Source: a virus. Taken from it: a DNA stretch of 49,229 bases. Location of the stretch: the IMG/VR virus record IMGVR_UViG_3300020281_001072, positions 1 through 49,229 of that record, one strand, 5' to 3'. Positions within the stretch are counted from its first letter, which is position 1. Each line of letters begins with the position of its first letter. The translations under genes were made by a program, and so were the position numbers. The notes under the pieces were generated by a model. That model worked only from the letters and a program-made list of their open reading frames with translations. It did no database searches and was not told the origin of the DNA. This document shows, in pieces, positions 1 to 8,241 of the stretch.

Positions 1-299
1 ACAGCACGTTTCTTCGCAATAGCATCGCTATGTGCGGTGCAGACGGTGATGTTGGGAAGTGGGGTGTTAGCACTCCTGTTTGGGTTTATGATAACGAGCC
101 AAGGAATAAGGAAATTACAACAAGAATCTCCAACACCATCTCAAGAGGTGATAAAGTCGTCATCTTCCCAAACAATGTAAAGCAAAAAGATATAAATGAT
201 ATGGTACTAGCTGGGCATGATGTACAATCTGTGGTAGAATCCAATGTATATTCTGGTTTAGAAGCAAAACTTAAGTTCACATCTTGGAAGAGAATATGA
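1..299 (+). CDS. DNA primase (T4 gp61-like), C-terminal fragment
   Basis: The reading frame is open from the left edge (codons begin at base 3), so the gene starts outside the window. The visible ~98 residues contain a TOPRIM-like stretch (VWVYDNEPR, then KVVIFPN) followed by KDINDMVLAG, which resembles the C-terminus of T4-type primase subunit gp61, the enzyme that lays down RNA primers with the gp41 helicase. The stop codon overlaps the nrdA start in an ATGA arrangement, which implies translational coupling. The assignment rests on this short segment only; another TOPRIM protein is possible. Confidence 0.65.
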   Translation, partial: STFLRNSIAMCGADGDVGKWGVSTPVWVYDNEPRNKEITTRISNTISRGDKVVIFPNNVKQKDINDMVLAGHDVQSVVESNVYSGLEAKLKFTSWKRI

Positions 300-2620
300 G
301 TAACGGTCTCAAAGTTGTTAAAAGAAATGGATCTATTGATCCTATAGATTTGGGCAAGATACATGTCATGGTAGAACAATGCTGTGACGGATTAGCAGGT
401 GTCTCTGCTAGTCAGGTTGAGATACAATCTGGTATTCAGTTCTATGATGGTATGAGTACTACTGAGATACAGGAGATCCTTATTAGATCTGCTAGTGATC
501 TCATTGACTTAGAACATCCAAACTATCAATTTGTTGCAGCACGTTTACTTTTGTTTAGTATTCGTAAGCAAATCTTCGGAAAATTACGTGATCTCCCTAA
601 TTTATTGGAACATGTTACGGAGTGTGTTGATAAAGGCATCTATGATCCAGAGATTTTAGATAACTATACAGAAGAAGAGTTTGCACAAGCAAATTCATTT
701 ATAGATCATAGTAGGGATTTTTTATTCACCTACGCAGGGTTACGTCAAGTCGCTGACAAGTACTTGGTTCAAGACAGAAGTACTGGTGAAGTGTATGAGA
801 CTCCCCAATTCATGTACATATTGATCGCAATGACGATCTTTGCAAAATATCCTATAGAAAAGAGGCTCGATTATGTCCGACGATACTACAACGCAACAAG
901 TAAGCACAGAATCAACATCCCCACCCCGATCATGGCGGGAGTACGGACCCCTATTCGTCAATTTGCATCTTGTGTTCTGGTTGATTCTGATGACACCCTC
1001 GATAGTATCTTTAGCTCTGATATGGCTATTGGCAAATATGTCGCACAGAGGGCTGGTATTGGTATTAATGCGGGGAGGATCAGAGGAATCAACTCCAAAA
1101 TCAGAGGAGGTGAAGTACAACACACAGGTGTGGTCCCCTTCCTCAAAAAATTTGAGGCAACTGTCAGATGCTGTACTCAGAACGGTATCAGGGGTGGATC
1201 AGCAACTGTCCACTTTCCTATCTGGCATAAGGAAATCCGAGACATCCTCGTCCTCAAAAACAACAAAGGAACAGAAGACAACCGAGTCAGAAAACTCGAC
1301 TACAGCATCCAGTTAAGTAAATTATTTTATGAGCGATTTATCAAAAGTGAGGATATTAGTTTATTCTCTCCTCACGACGTTCCTGGTCTCTATGACGCTT
1401 TTGGTACTGACGGATTCGACGAACTCTACGAGTCCTACGAACGGTCAGAGGAAATTCCAAGAGAGACTATCCCTGCCCAAGAACTTATCTTAGATCTTCT
1501 TAAGGAGAGAGCAGAGACTGGACGTATCTATATCATGAATATAGATCATTGTAATACCCATTCATCCTTTAAGGATATGGTAAGAATGAGTAATCTCTGT
1601 CAGGAGATCACTCTACCCACAGTACCTATTCAACACATTGATGATAATAAAGGAGAGATTGCTTTATGTATTCTCTCTGCTATCAATGTTGGTAAGGTGA
1701 GATCTGATAAAGAGCTCGAAGAATTGTGTGACCTCTCTGTTAGAGGTTTAGAAGAGTTAATAGATTATCAAAGATATCCTGTAATCGCTGCAGAGACCGC
1801 TACAAAGGCACGTAGATCTCTTGGTGTTGGATTCATTGGTTTGGCACATTATCTTGCTAGACTCGGTTTTAACTATGACTCACAAGAAGCATGGGATGCT
1901 GTTCATGGTTTATCAGAATCATTCCAATACTATCTTTTAAAATCATCTAATGAGATTGCAAAAGAGAAAGGTGCATGTGAGTATTTTGATCGTACCAAAT
2001 ATGCTGATGGAATCCTTCCTATTGATACATACAAGAAGGACGTAGATGAAATTTCATCTGAGGAATTGCAGCATGATTGGGATAGTCTTAGGACATCTAT
2101 CGCCACCCACGGTTTACGGCACAGCACACTGTCGGCACAAATGCCTTCGGAGAGCAGTTCCGTTGTGTCAAATGCCACAAACGGAATCGAACCTCCTAGA
2201 GATTACTTGTCCATTAAAAAATCGAAGAAAGGACCTCTTAAGCAGATTGTACCATCCTACGGGTCTCTGAAGAATGCCTACACATTGTTGTGGGAGATGG
2301 AGTCCAATAGAGGATATATTAATATTGTTTCAGTAATGCAGAAGTTCTTTGATCAAGCAATCAGTGGTAACTGGAGTTATAATCCAGAGCATTATCCTGA
2401 TAATGAAGTACCTGTATCTCAAATGGCACAGGATCTTTTAACCACATATAAGTATGGTTGGAAGACATCCTATTATCAAAACACTCATGATATGAAGAGT
2501 GATGATGAACCAGCACATCCTGTAGGATGGCATGATGATGTACCAGAATCAAAAGAATCATTATTGTCAGAGTTATGTAATATAGATGACGAAGATGACT
2601 GCGAATCGTGTAAAATCTAA
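296..2620 (+). CDS. nrdA: Ribonucleotide reductase class Ia, large (alpha) subunit
   Basis: Reduces ribonucleoside diphosphates to deoxyribonucleotides for phage DNA synthesis, together with NrdB. About 774 residues, close to the usual class Ia length. An N-terminal ATP-cone-like region (about residues 5-95, KVVKRNGS start) suggests allosteric activity control. Catalytic-core cysteines are present: FASCVL near residue 226, SNLCQE (cysteine plus glutamate of the thiyl site), and ALCILSA. The C-terminus ends DDCESCKI, a CxxC pair for re-reduction by thioredoxin or glutaredoxin. An upstream TTG at 284 is in frame, but the ATG at 296 overlaps the primase stop and has GGAAGAG before it, so it is preferred. 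The stop overlaps nrdB (TAATG). Confidence 0.97.
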   Translation: MSNGLKVVKRNGSIDPIDLGKIHVMVEQCCDGLAGVSASQVEIQSGIQFYDGMSTTEIQEILIRSASDLIDLEHPNYQFVAARLLLFSIRKQIFGKLRDLPNLLEHVTECVDKGIYDPEILDNYTEEEFAQANSFIDHSRDFLFTYAGLRQVADKYLVQDRSTGEVYETPQFMYILIAMTIFAKYPIEKRLDYVRRYYNATSKHRINIPTPIMAGVRTPIRQFASCVLVDSDDTLDSIFSSDMAIGKYVAQRAGIGINAGRIRGINSKIRGGEVQHTGVVPFLKKFEATVRCCTQNGIRGGSATVHFPIWHKEIRDILVLKNNKGTEDNRVRKLDYSIQLSKLFYERFIKSEDISLFSPHDVPGLYDAFGTDGFDELYESYERSEEIPRETIPAQELILDLLKERAETGRIYIMNIDHCNTHSSFKDMVRMSNLCQEITLPTVPIQHIDDNKGEIALCILSAINVGKVRSDKELEELCDLSVRGLEELIDYQRYPVIAAETATKARRSLGVGFIGLAHYLARLGFNYDSQEAWDAVHGLSESFQYYLLKSSNEIAKEKGACEYFDRTKYADGILPIDTYKKDVDEISSEELQHDWDSLRTSIATHGLRHSTLSAQMPSESSSVVSNATNGIEPPRDYLSIKKSKKGPLKQIVPSYGSLKNAYTLLWEMESNRGYINIVSVMQKFFDQAISGNWSYNPEHYPDNEVPVSQMAQDLLTTYKYGWKTSYYQNTHDMKSDDEPAHPVGWHDDVPESKESLLSELCNIDDEDDCESCKI

Positions 2621-3813
2621 TGGAAGACTACAACTTTCAAGTATCCTCAGGAGTTAATATGAAGAAGGACAGTGTTAAGGGGATGACGGTATTTAATACC
2701 GACAAGATTAATACTAAGAAGCAACCAATGTTCTTTGGTGCTCCTTTAGGAGTTCAAAGATATGATAATTTTAAGTATCCTCAGTTTGATAAGTTGACTA
2801 CTATGCAACTGGGATACTTCTGGAGACCTGAAGAGGTATCCTTACAGAAGGATAGAGGAGATTATCAACAGTTACGTCCAGAGCAGAAGCATGTATATAC
2901 TTCTAACTTGAAGTATCAGATCATGTTAGATTCTGTTCAGGGTCGTGCTCCTGGTATGGCATTCATTCCTTACTGTTCACTTCCTGAGTTAGAATCATGT
3001 ATGGAAGTATGGGGTTTTATGGAGATGATCCATAGTAGATCGTATACTTATATCATTAAGAATGTATATCCAGATGCTTCTGAGGTCTTTGATACTATAC
3101 TAGATGACAAACGTATTTTAGATCGTGCTGCAAGTGTTACTGAGTCATATGATGAGTTCATTAACATAGCAAATGAATGGGGTCAGAGTAATAATTGGAA
3201 GAATGATTGGAAGGATCATATCAATGCAGAATGGACAAGAAAAGATTTAAAGAGAGCACTTTATAGAGCAGTAGCAAATGTCAATATACTGGAAGGTATT
3301 CGTTTTTATGTTAGCTTCGCTTGTAGTTTTGCCTTTGGTGAACTTAAGCTTATGGAAGGGTCAGCTAAGATCATATCCCTTATTGCACGAGACGAGAACC
3401 AACACCTTGCGTTGACACAGAATATAATAAACTTCTGGAAGAAGGGTGATGATCCAGAGATGGTTAAGATAGTTAAAGAAGAGGAAGATTGGACATATAA
3501 GATGTTTGATAGGTGTGTGAATGAAGAAAAGGCATGGGCAGAGTATTTGTTTAAAGATGGAAGTATGATAGGATTAAATGACAAACTACTTCAGCAGTAT
3601 GTTGAGTGGATTGCCAACCGTCGTATGAAATCTATTGGTTTAAAACCAGCATACGATATACCTGCTAAGAATAATCCACTACCTTGGACAGCACACTGGA
3701 TCTCTTCTAAGGGATTACAAGTAGCACCACAGGAGACAGAGGTTGAGTCCTATGTTGTTGGTGGTATTAAGCAGGATGTTAAAAAGGACACCTTCTCAGG
3801 ATTTAAATTATGA
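2620..3813 (+). CDS. nrdB: Ribonucleotide reductase class Ia, small (beta) subunit
   Basis: 397 residues. Houses the diiron centre and tyrosyl radical used by NrdA. Seen: LDSVQGR, the helix ESCMEVWGFMEMIHSRSYTY with its Glu and His ligands and the radical-type Tyr after HSRS, and ARDENQHLALTQ with the second Glu/His pair. The C-terminal tail ending FSGFKL is of the type that docks on the large subunit. The ATG overlaps the nrdA stop by one base, so the two are translationally coupled. Its own stop overlaps the next small reading frame. Confidence 0.97.
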   Translation: MEDYNFQVSSGVNMKKDSVKGMTVFNTDKINTKKQPMFFGAPLGVQRYDNFKYPQFDKLTTMQLGYFWRPEEVSLQKDRGDYQQLRPEQKHVYTSNLKYQIMLDSVQGRAPGMAFIPYCSLPELESCMEVWGFMEMIHSRSYTYIIKNVYPDASEVFDTILDDKRILDRAASVTESYDEFINIANEWGQSNNWKNDWKDHINAEWTRKDLKRALYRAVANVNILEGIRFYVSFACSFAFGELKLMEGSAKIISLIARDENQHLALTQNIINFWKKGDDPEMVKIVKEEEDWTYKMFDRCVNEEKAWAEYLFKDGSMIGLNDKLLQQYVEWIANRRMKSIGLKPAYDIPAKNNPLPWTAHWISSKGLQVAPQETEVESYVVGGIKQDVKKDTFSGFKL

Positions 3814-3887
3814 CTACATTTATAGTATGGGTATGTATTACGATTCTGTTGTACATATTTTTGAAAAACTTTATTAATCATGCGTAA
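3810..3887 (+). CDS. Candidate 25-residue single-pass membrane microprotein
   Basis: ATG overlaps the nrdB stop (ATGA) and the stop overlaps the following ATG at 3880, so it fits exactly into an overlapping gene chain. The product starts MTTFIVWVCITILLYIFL and then carries a short KNFINHA tail: one hydrophobic helix with a positively charged end. No family recognised. The tight coupling at both ends supports it being translated, but at this size chance cannot be excluded. Confidence 0.45.
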   Translation: MTTFIVWVCITILLYIFLKNFINHA

Positions 3888-4584
3888 GTACATTTTTGAT
3901 GTTGATGGGACTCTGACCCCTAGTAGGAAGAAGATTGAATCAGAGTTTGCAGAATTCTTCCTAGAGTTTATTAAAAACAATCATGTCTCTCTGGTTACTG
4001 GTAGTGATCGTGAGAAGACTTTAGAACAAGTTACACCAGAGATTTATAATTCTTGTAAGAGAGTTTATAATTGCTCTGGTTCTGATGTATATGAAGGGGA
4101 TCTTATTGTCTATAGGAATGACTGGGAGTTACCTAAAGATGTAGAGAGATTCTTACAAGATGAATTAGATTTTAGTCAGTTCCCAATTCGTAATGGTAAT
4201 CATATTGAGAGAAGACCAGGTGGAATTAATTTTAGTATCTTAGGTAGAGATTCTGATCCAATGCTTGGTAGGAAAGAGTATATTAGTTGGGATAATATTC
4301 ATAGTGAGAGGAAGTTTATATCATTAAGAATAATGGATATGTTCCCTGATATTACTGTAGCACTTGGAGGACAGACAGGTATAGACATTGGACCAAAAGG
4401 ATCAGATAAGAGTCAGATTCTAAGAGACTTTGATAAGACTGATGATGTACACTTCTTTGGTGACATGATGAATGAGGGTCAGAATGACTATCCTTTAGCA
4501 ATGGCAATACTTGATAATATGATGGGCACAGTTTATAATGTAGAAGATTATAAAGAGACTTGGAAATTATTACTAAATATTTGA
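3880..4584 (+). CDS. HAD-family phosphatase/mutase resembling eukaryotic-type phosphomannomutase
   Basis: 234 residues. HAD motif I is clear near the N-terminus (IFDVDGTLTPSR, with nucleophile and acid/base aspartates), motif II is in LVTGSDREK, and the C-terminal HFFGDMMNEGQNDY resembles the FFGD..(N)D loop of HAD type IIB proteins such as eukaryotic phosphomannomutase (interconverting mannose-6-phosphate and mannose-1-phosphate). A mutase role would feed GDP-mannose into the gmd/fucose pathway at 14-16 kb, but the genes are not adjacent and a sugar-phosphatase role is equally possible. The family assignment is good; the substrate is inferred. Confidence 0.75.
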   Translation: MRKYIFDVDGTLTPSRKKIESEFAEFFLEFIKNNHVSLVTGSDREKTLEQVTPEIYNSCKRVYNCSGSDVYEGDLIVYRNDWELPKDVERFLQDELDFSQFPIRNGNHIERRPGGINFSILGRDSDPMLGRKEYISWDNIHSERKFISLRIMDMFPDITVALGGQTGIDIGPKGSDKSQILRDFDKTDDVHFFGDMMNEGQNDYPLAMAILDNMMGTVYNVEDYKETWKLLLNI

Positions 4585-4605
4585 CATGACATTAAAGATT
4601 ATGGG

Positions 4606-5070
4606 ATGGAACCCACCACAAAGACCTCAAATAGTGAAGGAGATTATGAAAACCCCTGGACATACAAAGGTACAACTTTCACTTCTGCTGATATTGGCGA
4701 CTTCTTCGGTTACGTCTACTGCATTACAAATCTCAAGAGCGGTAGGAAGTACATCGGCAGGAAGAACTTCCAGCAGCATCGAAAGCATCGAGGTAGCAGA
4801 CGCAAACGGACGAGTGAAAGTAACTGGAAGGCATACTACGGAAGTTCTAAAGAACTTAACGAAGACAGGAAACTTCTGGGGAATAGTACCTTCCGTAGAG
4901 AAATCCTCGGACTCTTCAAAACTCAAGGTAAAGTAAATTACGAAGAGACAAGACAATTATTCCTTAATAATGTTTTAACAGAATCTCTTGACGACGGTAG
5001 TCCTGCATATTATAATAGTAATGTCTTAGGACGCTATTACAAAAAGGATTATTATGAATCAGACGACTGA
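4606..5070 (+). CDS. GIY-YIG-type endonuclease, Seg-like
   Basis: 154 residues. The N-terminal half shows GYVYCITN followed by RKYIGRKNF, which matches the two strands of a GIY-YIG nuclease core, then a basic stretch (KHRGSRRKRTSESNWKAYYG) and FRREILGLF with a plausible catalytic Glu downstream. Such proteins in T4-like phages act as homing or recombination nucleases. No intron is visible around it, so it would be free-standing. A different-frame reading of the same region starting at 4586 lacks any motif and was rejected. The end overlaps the next gene by 17 nt. Confidence 0.7.
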   Translation: MEPTTKTSNSEGDYENPWTYKGTTFTSADIGDFFGYVYCITNLKSGRKYIGRKNFQQHRKHRGSRRKRTSESNWKAYYGSSKELNEDRKLLGNSTFRREILGLFKTQGKVNYEETRQLFLNNVLTESLDDGSPAYYNSNVLGRYYKKDYYESDD

Positions 5071-5257
5071 AGAGATTGTTACATTCGTGCATGAATGGTC
5101 AATAGATCGTATACAGGAACTCTGGGCAGATGCTGATGGTGATCAGGACGGTATGTTTAATGCTATGGCAATCCATGAAGAATTTGCAGAGTGGATTGCT
5201 ACAGAACCTGGTCAACTTGATACAGTAGAGGTCCTCTCAATTAAATCCTTTTCCTAA
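5054..5257 (+). CDS. Small acidic protein with EF-hand-like loop, function unknown
   Basis: 67 residues, overlapping the upstream nuclease gene by 17 nt. A segment DADGDQDGMFNA has Asp at loop positions 1, 3, 5 and 7, as in a calcium-binding EF-hand loop, but Ala instead of Glu at position 12. The rest is helical and acidic (EEFAEWIA). No family recognised. Ca2+ binding is only a suggestion. Confidence 0.6.
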   Translation: MNQTTEEIVTFVHEWSIDRIQELWADADGDQDGMFNAMAIHEEFAEWIATEPGQLDTVEVLSIKSFS

Positions 5258-5260
5258 ATA
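5254..5260 (+). promoter_or_regulatory. Late-promoter-like box CTAAATA
   Basis: CTAAATA in an AT-rich setting overlapping the stop of the preceding gene, one of a recurring set in this window resembling the T4 late promoter core TATAAATA. This one is 125 nt before the next start (5386), farther than the others, so it is less certain. The intervening 128 bases hold no gene. Confidence 0.35.
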
Positions 5261-5385
5261 ATTAATACCTTTCAAGGTAAAATCAGCCAAGTAGAAGAAT
5301 TTTGACATGTGGTAGCAATTTATTTTGCTCCGCTTTTTACGTTTCATGCACACATTTTTCTATGTTGGGTTACTAGTAAAACTTA

Positions 5386-5595
5386 ATGACAAGCAAGTAT
5401 ACTAGGGACATGCTAGTCAAGTCCATAGTTGCAAATCAAATGTCTGGCATTGGATCTACAGGAGGCAATCAAACCTACGTCAGTCAACTTAAAGATTTGT
5501 ATCATAAATGGGAGCATGTTTCATCAGAGGAGTTACTCCTCATGTATAATAAGATTCAAAAGACTGCTATCACACTAAGTCAACTAACCCCTTAA
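5386..5595 (+). CDS. Small hypothetical protein
   Basis: 69 residues (MTSKYTRDMLVKSIVANQMS...), predicted mostly helical, without transmembrane segment, signal peptide or recognisable motif. It follows a 128-base intergenic region and is followed after 12 nt by the cell wall hydrolase gene. Spacing suggests co-transcription. Function unknown. Confidence 0.6.
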   Translation: MTSKYTRDMLVKSIVANQMSGIGSTGGNQTYVSQLKDLYHKWEHVSSEELLLMYNKIQKTAITLSQLTP

Positions 5596-5607
5596 AGTTT
5601 TTTTGTT

Positions 5608-6012
5608 ATGATTCCAATTCCTTTAGTATGTTTAATGTACTCTACTCTCGATCCATCTGAGTACGTAGAGATAGCAAGAGTAGTACAAGTTGAAGCATAC
5701 CGACATTCTAACGATGAATACGGTGTTGCTGCTAATGTTATGAACCGAGTTGCATCTGACGACTTCCCAGATTCTATACAGGGAGTTATAAATCAACCTC
5801 ATCAATATGAAGGTTTAAAGAAATTTCCGAATAGAGAGATAGATCCAGAATTAGTCGCAAAGTTATCATCACCCAAAGGGCAACTTGGTGTTTGTAATGC
5901 TCTGAATAAATTGGAAGGACGTAAGTATTTTAAGGGACAATCACAACTATATAATAGGGTTCCAGAAGAGGACCCCATGTTCCACCCTAATGGAAATTTT
6001 TATCACCACTGA
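5608..6012 (+). CDS. SleB-type cell wall hydrolase
   Basis: 134 residues. The pattern IARVVQVEAYRHSNDEYGVA, then NVMNRVASDDFPDSIQGVI, QPHQYEG and the terminal NFYHH follows the SleB/Hydrolase_2 family: catalytic Glu in the first helix, VxNRV...FP...V core, C-terminal aromatic/His end. Members cleave peptidoglycan (lytic-transglycosylase-like). A short hydrophobic N-terminus (IPIPLVCLMY) precedes the domain; it is too short for a convincing signal peptide. Probable role: lysis or wall penetration. It is not next to a recognisable holin. Confidence 0.75.
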   Translation: MIPIPLVCLMYSTLDPSEYVEIARVVQVEAYRHSNDEYGVAANVMNRVASDDFPDSIQGVINQPHQYEGLKKFPNREIDPELVAKLSSPKGQLGVCNALNKLEGRKYFKGQSQLYNRVPEEDPMFHPNGNFYHH

Positions 6013-6017
6013 CGATT

Positions 6018-6350
6018 ATGGACTTAGACAAGAACGAAGGTATTAAGTATGTTAAGAGGGAAGACCTCGGAGATTTTGGTGCAGATAATATTGATGGGTT
6101 TATGAATTACATTGCCCAAGAGATAGGGGATGATGAGAATTCAATCCTACCTGCTGTAATGCAAAAAAATACTGAGTCGATGGCATTGTATAATATGTCA
6201 AGAGCTCATCGTGAGAATTTAGATACTGTTACAGGTGCTCCTACTAAAGGATATGACAATAAGAACTTTGATGATTATGATGATCATCCTAAGTTTGAGC
6301 AGAAGAAAGAAAATCAATTCTTCTCAGATCATTACACACCTAAGAGGTAG
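6018..6350 (+). CDS. Hypothetical acidic protein
   Basis: 110 residues, hydrophilic and rich in Asp, Asn and Lys, beginning MDLDKNEGIKYVKRED. The C-terminal third (DYDDHPKFEQKKENQFFSDH) looks disordered. It sits 5 nt behind the hydrolase gene and directly before a strong promoter. No family recognised. Confidence 0.65.
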   Translation: MDLDKNEGIKYVKREDLGDFGADNIDGFMNYIAQEIGDDENSILPAVMQKNTESMALYNMSRAHRENLDTVTGAPTKGYDNKNFDDYDDHPKFEQKKENQFFSDHYTPKR

Positions 6351-6379
6351 TTGACAAGCGGTAGTCACTCATGTATAAT
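6351..6379 (+). promoter_or_regulatory. Consensus sigma70 promoter
   Basis: TTGACA at 6351-6356, exactly 17 bases, then TATAAT at 6374-6379: a full match to the bacterial housekeeping consensus, so it should be read by unmodified host RNA polymerase early in infection. It starts right after the stop of the preceding gene, and the expected +1 is about 6386. What follows is about 200 bases without a gene. Confidence 0.85.
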
Positions 6380-6385
6380 AACTTC

Positions 6386-6588
6386 GTTGGACGCAACACA
6401 GGGAGTGACTGAATAAACTTACTGGCATATAGCTGGTTAAGGTGATGAGACACAGGTGGTGCTGCTGGTTCGAGTGAACCAGAACCGATGACCAATCGGG
6501 TCTCAGGCAGAGGAGTAATTCTAAACTGTAGAAATGCCCTTCTCTTGTTGGTACACAGGAATCCAACCTCCCACTCTATTATTTTAAG
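6386..6588 (+). ncRNA. Highly structured RNA: non-coding RNA or long structured leader
   Basis: About 203 bases without a coding frame behind a perfect promoter, packed with complementary segments. Seen: GTTG/CAAC at the 5' end; CTGGTTC-GAGT-GAACCAG (7 bp, about 6466-6483); CCGAT/ATCGG right after it; both enclosed by TGAGAC/GTCTCA. Next comes a two-part stem AGAGGAG/CTTCTCT around TTCTA/TAGAA, and GTTGG/CCAAC near the 3' end. GGAGTG near the start can pair with CACTCT near the end, closing the molecule before a U-rich stretch. The next gene begins directly afterwards at 6589, so it could be a cis-regulatory leader or an independent RNA. It does not match tRNA, tmRNA or RNase P RNA as far as I can tell. 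Confidence 0.6.
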
Positions 6589-6804
6589 ATGATGGTTACT
6601 AAAACTGAGTTGCTACATTGGAGACTACAAGCAGTATTGAGAGAGCATAGTTTCCCAGATTTAGAATACATCGGAGAGAGACCAAGTTATAAGACAGGTG
6701 ATAATGTTCCTTGGTATCGTATAGGATCAGCAGAAGTTCCTATTGATGCTATAACAGAATTTGAATGTGAGGAGGATGAAGATGGATCAGAGGATACCGA
6801 GTAA
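6589..6804 (+). CDS. Small hypothetical protein behind the structured RNA
   Basis: 71 residues starting MMVTKTELLHWRLQAVL, with a very acidic tail (EFECEEDEDGSEDTE). Two adjacent ATG codons (6589, 6592) are possible starts. The start lies immediately after the structured RNA, which may control it. The 3' end overlaps the next gene's ribosome-binding site and start. No family recognised. Confidence 0.6.
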   Translation: MMVTKTELLHWRLQAVLREHSFPDLEYIGERPSYKTGDNVPWYRIGSAEVPIDAITEFECEEDEDGSEDTE

Positions 6805-7357
6805 AAAGAAGTCTCCTGATGATCTTTACCTTCAGACAGCATCTAAAATAATCTCAGAGCATGAGATAGATATTGATGAAGAAAAGATATTAGATCTTCT
6901 ACAAATTAAATATAGATGGCCAGAACCTTCATTAGAAGTTATCAATCAATGTGGTAACGTATCTAATGGATTTTTTGATTCTAAGGGATTTATTTATTAT
7001 GATAGATGGAAGCATCTATATGATCTAGGATTCACAAGTCTTTTAAACAATGTAATGGACTTAACAAGTGACCTTAGAGAGTTAGATAAAAAACTGTATA
7101 AGTTAAAAGGATCAGAGACTAATGCTAACCTATATCTCAGTCATGGGAGTCAAGTTAATAGATCTAGTTTTGATCCACATAATCACGATTATCATGTGAT
7201 AGTAAAACCAATTTATGGATCATGTATATGGGAAGTAAATGGACGGAGACAAACTGTTGATCCTAATGGGATCATTATATTACCAGCAGGTACAATGCAT
7301 GCTGTAGTAGAAAACAAAGAACCAAGATTATCGTTGACAATTAATATGTCAGGCTAG
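6782..7357 (+). CDS. Cupin-domain protein
   Basis: About 191 residues. The C-terminal half forms a cupin-like barrel: FDPHNHDYHVIVKP (metal-type His residues), then WEVNGRRQTVDPNGIIILPAG and TMHAVVENKEPRLSLTINM with a further His. The start at 6782 is chosen because AGGAGG lies 7 bases upstream; a TTG at 6761 and an ATG at 6776 are in frame but poorly placed. Cupins bind Fe/Mn and range from dioxygenases to epimerases and sensors; the substrate is unknown. It fits with the neighbouring cluster of non-heme iron beta-helix proteins. Confidence 0.65.
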   Translation: MDQRIPSKKKSPDDLYLQTASKIISEHEIDIDEEKILDLLQIKYRWPEPSLEVINQCGNVSNGFFDSKGFIYYDRWKHLYDLGFTSLLNNVMDLTSDLRELDKKLYKLKGSETNANLYLSHGSQVNRSSFDPHNHDYHVIVKPIYGSCIWEVNGRRQTVDPNGIIILPAGTMHAVVENKEPRLSLTINMSG

Positions 7358-7361
7358 TACA

Positions 7362-7604
7362 ATGATAGTAAGATGTAAGGAATGCAAAACCGAGATAACT
7401 AGTTCACCCAAACCTCAAGGTTGTGGGTGTCCTAACCAGTTGATTGTCCATGACGATCAGGTTAGTGCTATAGATCTTGGTAAGGTTGTTATGGTTCAGA
7501 ACCATACTAAAGATAAAGAATCATCTCTCAGTAGAGATGATATCGCTTGGCAAGAACAAAGACGCAAGCGTAAAATTAAAAGATTAGACTTTGAGGTTAG
7601 GTAG
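7362..7604 (+). CDS. Small putative zinc-ribbon protein
   Basis: 80 residues. Cysteines in RCKECKTEI and PQGCGCPNQL form a CxxC...CxC arrangement suited to a zinc knuckle. The C-terminal half is basic and helical (WQEQRRKRKIKRLDFEVR), which could contact nucleic acid. Four bases separate it from the cupin gene and two from the next gene, so it is operonic. No named family. Confidence 0.6.
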   Translation: MIVRCKECKTEITSSPKPQGCGCPNQLIVHDDQVSAIDLGKVVMVQNHTKDKESSLSRDDIAWQEQRRKRKIKRLDFEVR

Positions 7605-7606
7605 TT

Positions 7607-8239
7607 ATGCCAGCAGGACATTCAAAAAAAAGTAAATGGATTGGAGCATTCTTAAGAGAAGTTTGTGATATTCATGTACCATATGATGTTCCACCATCTG
7701 TTAGACCAAAAGCAAAAGTTGGTCATAATATAGGATTTGATTTAAAAGGTAAACAAATAGTAGTTGCACCATATTGTATTGAGTATAAGAGTAAGTTTGA
7801 TTATGTTAGATATGAATGGTCTGACATAAAAAACAAACACTCTGAAGCATATGTTGCAAAGAAAGTAATTGCATTATGTGAGAACGTTCGTATAATGGAA
7901 CCTGGACGTGTGGGTGATGTTGGATGGGATGTTAAATACTTATGTGATCCTATGGAGTTTACTCCTAGACAACGTGCTTATATAACCATTAAGTCTTTTG
8001 GTCAGATGAAGAAGATGTTATTCACTGGGATGATGGGTCTTAAGGCAAGACCAGGTGATGTTATTGCTTCTCGTCCTACAGGATATAAATGGGATATGGG
8101 ACAAACACCAGAATCTGAGAAGGTTGGATCTGATCAGCGTAGCGTGTTATCCAAGAAGTACTTTGGATTTGGTGATGTTAAAGAAGATGGTATGCAGTAT
8201 GCATATTATGACGAGAATTACGAACTACAACCTATCTAA
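7607..8239 (+). CDS. Hypothetical protein
   Basis: 210 residues (MPAGHSKKSKWIGAFLREVC...). Mixed alpha/beta composition, no transmembrane segment, no metal or nucleotide motif that I recognise. Followed after 2 nt by the 8242 gene. Its size and coding quality support a real gene. Function unknown. Confidence 0.7.
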   Translation: MPAGHSKKSKWIGAFLREVCDIHVPYDVPPSVRPKAKVGHNIGFDLKGKQIVVAPYCIEYKSKFDYVRYEWSDIKNKHSEAYVAKKVIALCENVRIMEPGRVGDVGWDVKYLCDPMEFTPRQRAYITIKSFGQMKKMLFTGMMGLKARPGDVIASRPTGYKWDMGQTPESEKVGSDQRSVLSKKYFGFGDVKEDGMQYAYYDENYELQPI

Positions 8240-8241
8240 AA

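Noticed and set aside
873-1316. 147-residue open frame inside nrdA on the same strand
   Set aside because: Lies entirely within the strongly conserved nrdA frame and shows low-complexity Ser/Thr composition; a shadow reading.
4586-4936. Alternative frame over the GIY-YIG gene
   Set aside because: No motif, while the overlapping frame carries the nuclease signature and ends in the coupled overlap with the next gene.
5302-5340. TTGACA in the 5258-5385 gap as a sigma70 promoter
   Set aside because: No acceptable -10 hexamer at 16-18 bases downstream.
6386-6588. tmRNA, RNase P RNA or group I intron as identity of the structured RNA
   Set aside because: No tRNA-like domain with a TTCGA T loop and acceptor stem, no RNase P core sequence, and no recognisable group I P7/P3 core; left as unassigned structure.
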